Shown here: positions 21,887-24,319 of the stretch, one piece after another
Layout of the letters: each line of letters starts with the position of its first letter
Position numbering within the stretch: the stretch's first letter is position 1
From: an uncultured Clostridia bacterium
Lineage (GTDB): Bacteria > Bacillota_A > Clostridia > TANB77 > CAG-508
Length of the DNA: 24,319 nucleotides
Assembly (NCBI GenBank): GCA_944392525.1
Contig: CALXXB010000019.1
Coordinates: 1-24,319 of the forward strand
Direction of reading: 5' to 3'
The notes under the pieces: generated by a model
Told to the model about the DNA's origin: nothing
The model's database searches: none
What the model saw: the letters and a program-made list of their open reading frames with translations, nothing else
Translations under genes and position numbers: made by a program

Positions 21887-22435
21887 ATGGATTATACAAG
21901 TTTAGAAGAAAAAATGGAGAAAACTATAGAGGTTTTTAGTCAAAAACTATCAGAGGTAAGAGCAGGAAGAGCAAACCCAGCAATATTAAATAAAGTAAAA
22001 ATAGACTATTATGGAACACAAACACCAATTAATCAAGTAGCAGCTATATCAGTTCCAGAAGCGAGATTAATTGTAATTCAACCATGGGATGCAAGTGTAT
22101 TAAAAGAAATAGAAAAAGCAATATTAGCATCTGATATAGGAATAAACCCAAATAATGATGGAAAAGTAATAAGACTAGCTTTCCCTGAATTAAATGAAGA
22201 AAGAAGAAAAGAATTAGTAAAAGATATTAAGAAAATGGGAGAAGAAACAAAAGTAGCAGTAAGAAATGTAAGAAGAGAAGGAATAGATACAGCTAAATCT
22301 ATGCAAAAAAACGGTGAAATGACTGAAGACGAATTAAAACACGCAGAAAATGAAATCCAAAAAATGACAGACAAATATATTGATGAAGTAGATGCAGTTT
22401 TAGAGAAAAAAGAAAAAGAAGTAATGTCAGTATAA
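21887..22435 (+). CDS. frr: Ribosome recycling factor
   Basis: 182 residues. With EF-G it splits the post-termination ribosome. The L-shaped protein has a three-helix bundle (EVRAGRANPAILNKVKIDYYG near 25-45 and RRKELVKDIKKMGEETKVAVRNVRRE near 105-130) and a small beta domain (PINQVAAISVPEARLIVIQPWD). Sequence and length are normal. AAAGGAGAG 7-8 nt upstream. Second gene of the pyrH operon, 54 nt after pyrH. Confidence 0.97.
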   Translation: MDYTSLEEKMEKTIEVFSQKLSEVRAGRANPAILNKVKIDYYGTQTPINQVAAISVPEARLIVIQPWDASVLKEIEKAILASDIGINPNNDGKVIRLAFPELNEERRKELVKDIKKMGEETKVAVRNVRREGIDTAKSMQKNGEMTEDELKHAENEIQKMTDKYIDEVDAVLEKKEKEVMSV

Positions 22436-22490
22436 TAAATAAAATTATTAAATGATGAATATACAATTTTATTTATTTAAGGAGAATATT

Positions 22491-23381
22491 ATGGACTTTA
22501 AAGAAGAACTAAAACAATATCAAGAAAAAGTAAATAAAGAATTAGAAAAATATTTAAGGACAAAGAATTGTCTTGAAGGAACTTTAAATGAATCTATGGA
22601 ATATAGCTTAATGGCAGGAGGAAAACGTTTAAGACCAATTCTAGTTCTTAGCACTTACAGTTTATTTAAAAATGATTTAGAAGAATGTTTTCCATATGCT
22701 GTTGCAATAGAAATGGTACATAATTTTTCATTGATACATGATGATTTACCAGGAATAGATAATGATGACTTTAGACATGGGAAATTAACAAATCACAAAA
22801 AATTTAATGAAGCTACAGCTATCCTTGCAGGAGATGGCTTGTTAAATAATGCTTATATTGTAATTAGTGATGATTTAAAGAAGACACGTGAAAGCAAAGA
22901 ACTAGTAAAAAAATTACAAGTATTTAATGAATTTACACTAGCTGTTGATAGAATGATAGCAGGTGAATATGTAGATACAGAATATGAAGGTAAAAAAATA
23001 TCTACAGAAGATTTACAATATATTCATGAAAACAAAACAGGAGCATTACTAAAATTATGTGTTAGAATGGGTGCAATCTTAGGAGAAGCAAATAAGGAAG
23101 AATTAGAAAATTTAACTTTATATGCAGAAAAAATAGGCTTAGCATTCCAAATAAAAGATGACATACTTTCTGAAGAAGGAGACGAAAAAGTTTTAGGAAA
23201 GCCTGTTGGAAATGATAAAGAATTAGAAAAATGTACATATGTTTCTAAATATGGATTACAAGAATCAAAAGAAATATTAGATAAAATAACAAAAGAAGCA
23301 GTTCAAAACTTAGAAAGTTTTGGAGATAAAGCTGAATTTCTAAAAGGTTTAGCTTTGTATATAGAAAACAGAAATAAATAA
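22491..23381 (+). CDS. ispA: Polyprenyl (farnesyl/geranyl) diphosphate synthase
   Basis: 296-residue trans-prenyltransferase that condenses IPP with DMAPP/GPP to make FPP, the substrate of UppS. LMAGGKRLRPIL (40-51) and the first Asp-rich motif HDDLPGIDNDD (83-93) are complete. The second motif is KDDILSEEGD (D223, D224), where the family usually has DDILD: the third Asp is Ser. FPP synthase activity is likely; the changed residue could affect chain length or rate. Start ATG 22491 is chosen for AAGGAGA at 22479-22485; the frame opens 13 codons earlier without a ribosome site. Many operons of this type pass from frr straight to uppS, so this insertion places the donor enzyme beside its user. 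Confidence 0.9.
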   Translation: MDFKEELKQYQEKVNKELEKYLRTKNCLEGTLNESMEYSLMAGGKRLRPILVLSTYSLFKNDLEECFPYAVAIEMVHNFSLIHDDLPGIDNDDFRHGKLTNHKKFNEATAILAGDGLLNNAYIVISDDLKKTRESKELVKKLQVFNEFTLAVDRMIAGEYVDTEYEGKKISTEDLQYIHENKTGALLKLCVRMGAILGEANKEELENLTLYAEKIGLAFQIKDDILSEEGDEKVLGKPVGNDKELEKCTYVSKYGLQESKEILDKITKEAVQNLESFGDKAEFLKGLALYIENRNK

Positions 23382-23398
23382 TTTTAAGGAGAAACATA

Positions 23399-24112
23399 AT
23401 GGAATTTGATAAAGAAAATATGCCAAGACATATTGCAATAATAATGGACGGAAATAGAAGATGGGCAAAACAAAGAGGGAAAAATGCAAGCTTTGGACAT
23501 AGAGAAGGGGCAAAAACTTTAGAGAAAATAGTTAGATATGCAAATAAAATAGGATTAGAATATATAACTGTGTATGCTTTTTCAACAGAAAATTGGAAAA
23601 GAGCAGAAGATGAAGTAAAAGCTTTGATGATGTTACTTCAAAATTATCTAGATGATTATTCAAAAAGAGCAGATACAGAAAATATAAGAGTGAAGGTGTT
23701 AGGTGATATAACAGCACTTTCAGATGGAATGCAAAAAAGTATTTTAAGATGTATGGAAAGAACTAAAGACAACACAGGTGTTACTTTTAATATTGCATTA
23801 AATTACGGTGGAAGAGATGAAATAATAAAAGCTGTAAAGAAAATAGCAGAAGATGTAAAGGAAGGTAAAGTAAATATAGATGACATAGATGAAGATATGA
23901 TATCTAATAATCTATATACTAAAGGAATGCCAGATCCAGATTTGTTAATTAGAACAAGTGGAGAACTAAGATTAAGCAATTTCTTACCTTGGCAAGTGGT
24001 ATATTCAGAGTTCTTATTTATAGATAAAAATTGGCCAGACTTTAATGAGGAAGACTTAGATAATGCAATAATAGAATATCAAAAAAGAACAAGAAAATTT
24101 GGAGCAAACTAA
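23399..24112 (+). CDS. uppS: Undecaprenyl diphosphate synthase (cis-prenyltransferase)
   Basis: 237-residue Z-type prenyltransferase adding eight IPP units to FPP to make the C55 carrier of peptidoglycan and wall polymer precursors. IAIIMDGNRRWAKQRG (12-27) contains the catalytic Asp17; the GHREGAK and VYAFSTENWKR segments and the C-terminal LLIRTSGELRLSNFLPWQ signature, with the FLFID end segment, are intact. Length is usual for Bacillota (about 235-255). TAAGGAG upstream; 17 nt after ispA, 21 nt before cdsA, so it is in the same operon. Confidence 0.97.
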   Translation: MEFDKENMPRHIAIIMDGNRRWAKQRGKNASFGHREGAKTLEKIVRYANKIGLEYITVYAFSTENWKRAEDEVKALMMLLQNYLDDYSKRADTENIRVKVLGDITALSDGMQKSILRCMERTKDNTGVTFNIALNYGGRDEIIKAVKKIAEDVKEGKVNIDDIDEDMISNNLYTKGMPDPDLLIRTSGELRLSNFLPWQVVYSEFLFIDKNWPDFNEEDLDNAIIEYQKRTRKFGAN

Positions 24113-24133
24113 AAGAAAAGGAATGAAAAAAAG

Positions 24134-24319
24134 ATGGATATAAAAAGGATAACATCAGGGTTATTAGGATTCCCTTTGGTGTTAATAATTTTAATAATAG
24201 GAAATAATATTGTAGTAGATGTAGCTTTAGCAGCCATTACACTTCTTGCTATGAATGAATATTTTAATGCAATATCAAAAGTAGCAAAACCAGTAAAATG
24301 GCTTGGATATTTAAGTTGT
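24134..24319 (+). CDS. cdsA: Phosphatidate cytidylyltransferase, N-terminal part (cut by window end)
   Basis: The first 62 codons of a membrane protein that opens MDIKRITSGLLGFPLVLIIL, the standard CdsA start (R(I/V)xSGLLGxP), followed by a second helix VDVALAAITLLAMNEYFNA. CdsA makes CDP-diacylglycerol from phosphatidic acid and CTP for phospholipid synthesis. The order uppS-cdsA is common in Bacillota and supports the call. The frame is open to the window end. The ribosome site AAGGAA is weak and some 12 nt from the ATG. Confidence 0.88.
   Translation, partial: MDIKRITSGLLGFPLVLIILIIGNNIVVDVALAAITLLAMNEYFNAISKVAKPVKWLGYLSC

Overview
The window comes from a strongly A+T-rich, low-GC, Gram-positive, spore-forming bacterium. 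A Clostridia-type member of the Bacillota is most likely. The evidence is a spoVA germination operon, AGA-dominated arginine codons, strong AGGAGG-type ribosome binding sites, and a type IV pilus (T4P) locus with no secretin, as expected of a cell with one membrane. Nothing here fixes the species.

Layout. (1) 1-71 looks like the 3' end of an unidentified structured RNA with a terminator. (2) 72-2268, minus strand: a dodecin-like gene, then spoVAC, spoVAD and spoVAE, which make the dipicolinic acid channel complex of spores. A REP-like palindromic element lies between spoVAC and spoVAD and supplies the spoVAC stop codon. (3) 2435-3784: rsmB, a 16S rRNA m5C methyltransferase. (4) 3974-13749: a complete monoderm T4P operon in the order pilM-pilN fusion, pilO, a membrane protein in the pilP position, two near-duplicate major pilins, prepilin peptidase, two minor pilins, pilB, pilT, pilC, then a strong terminator. 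The pilin pair has its own promoter, with a 21-bp palindrome over the spacer, and a stable hairpin after it. PilB is split by one extra base at a CTT-CGG site. (5) 13859-15097: two unrecognised genes, one of only 59 codons. (6) 15135-16061: a ROK-family sugar kinase, convergent with (7) 16141-17406, a secreted GH25 lysozyme with three LysM repeats.

(8) 17541-24319: a translation and envelope housekeeping cluster: rpsB (with a good promoter and a structured leader), tsf, pyrH, frr, ispA, uppS and the start of cdsA. It links ribosome assembly and recycling, UMP supply, and the isoprenoid and phospholipid precursors of the envelope.

(9) Inserted between tsf and pyrH, with its own promoter and terminator, is an Rpn-family (PD-(D/E)XK) nuclease module. 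The nuclease frame is broken by one in-frame TAA. Its 3' end has a strong internal ribosome binding site and start that would make the C-terminal tail alone, and an almost identical free-standing 59-codon copy of that tail follows. This matches the known arrangement of a toxic Rpn nuclease with an intragenic small inhibitor, with the inhibitor part duplicated. It is the most interesting system in the window. Second is the pilus locus: major pilins without Glu5, a fused PilMN and a possible +1 frameshift in pilB.
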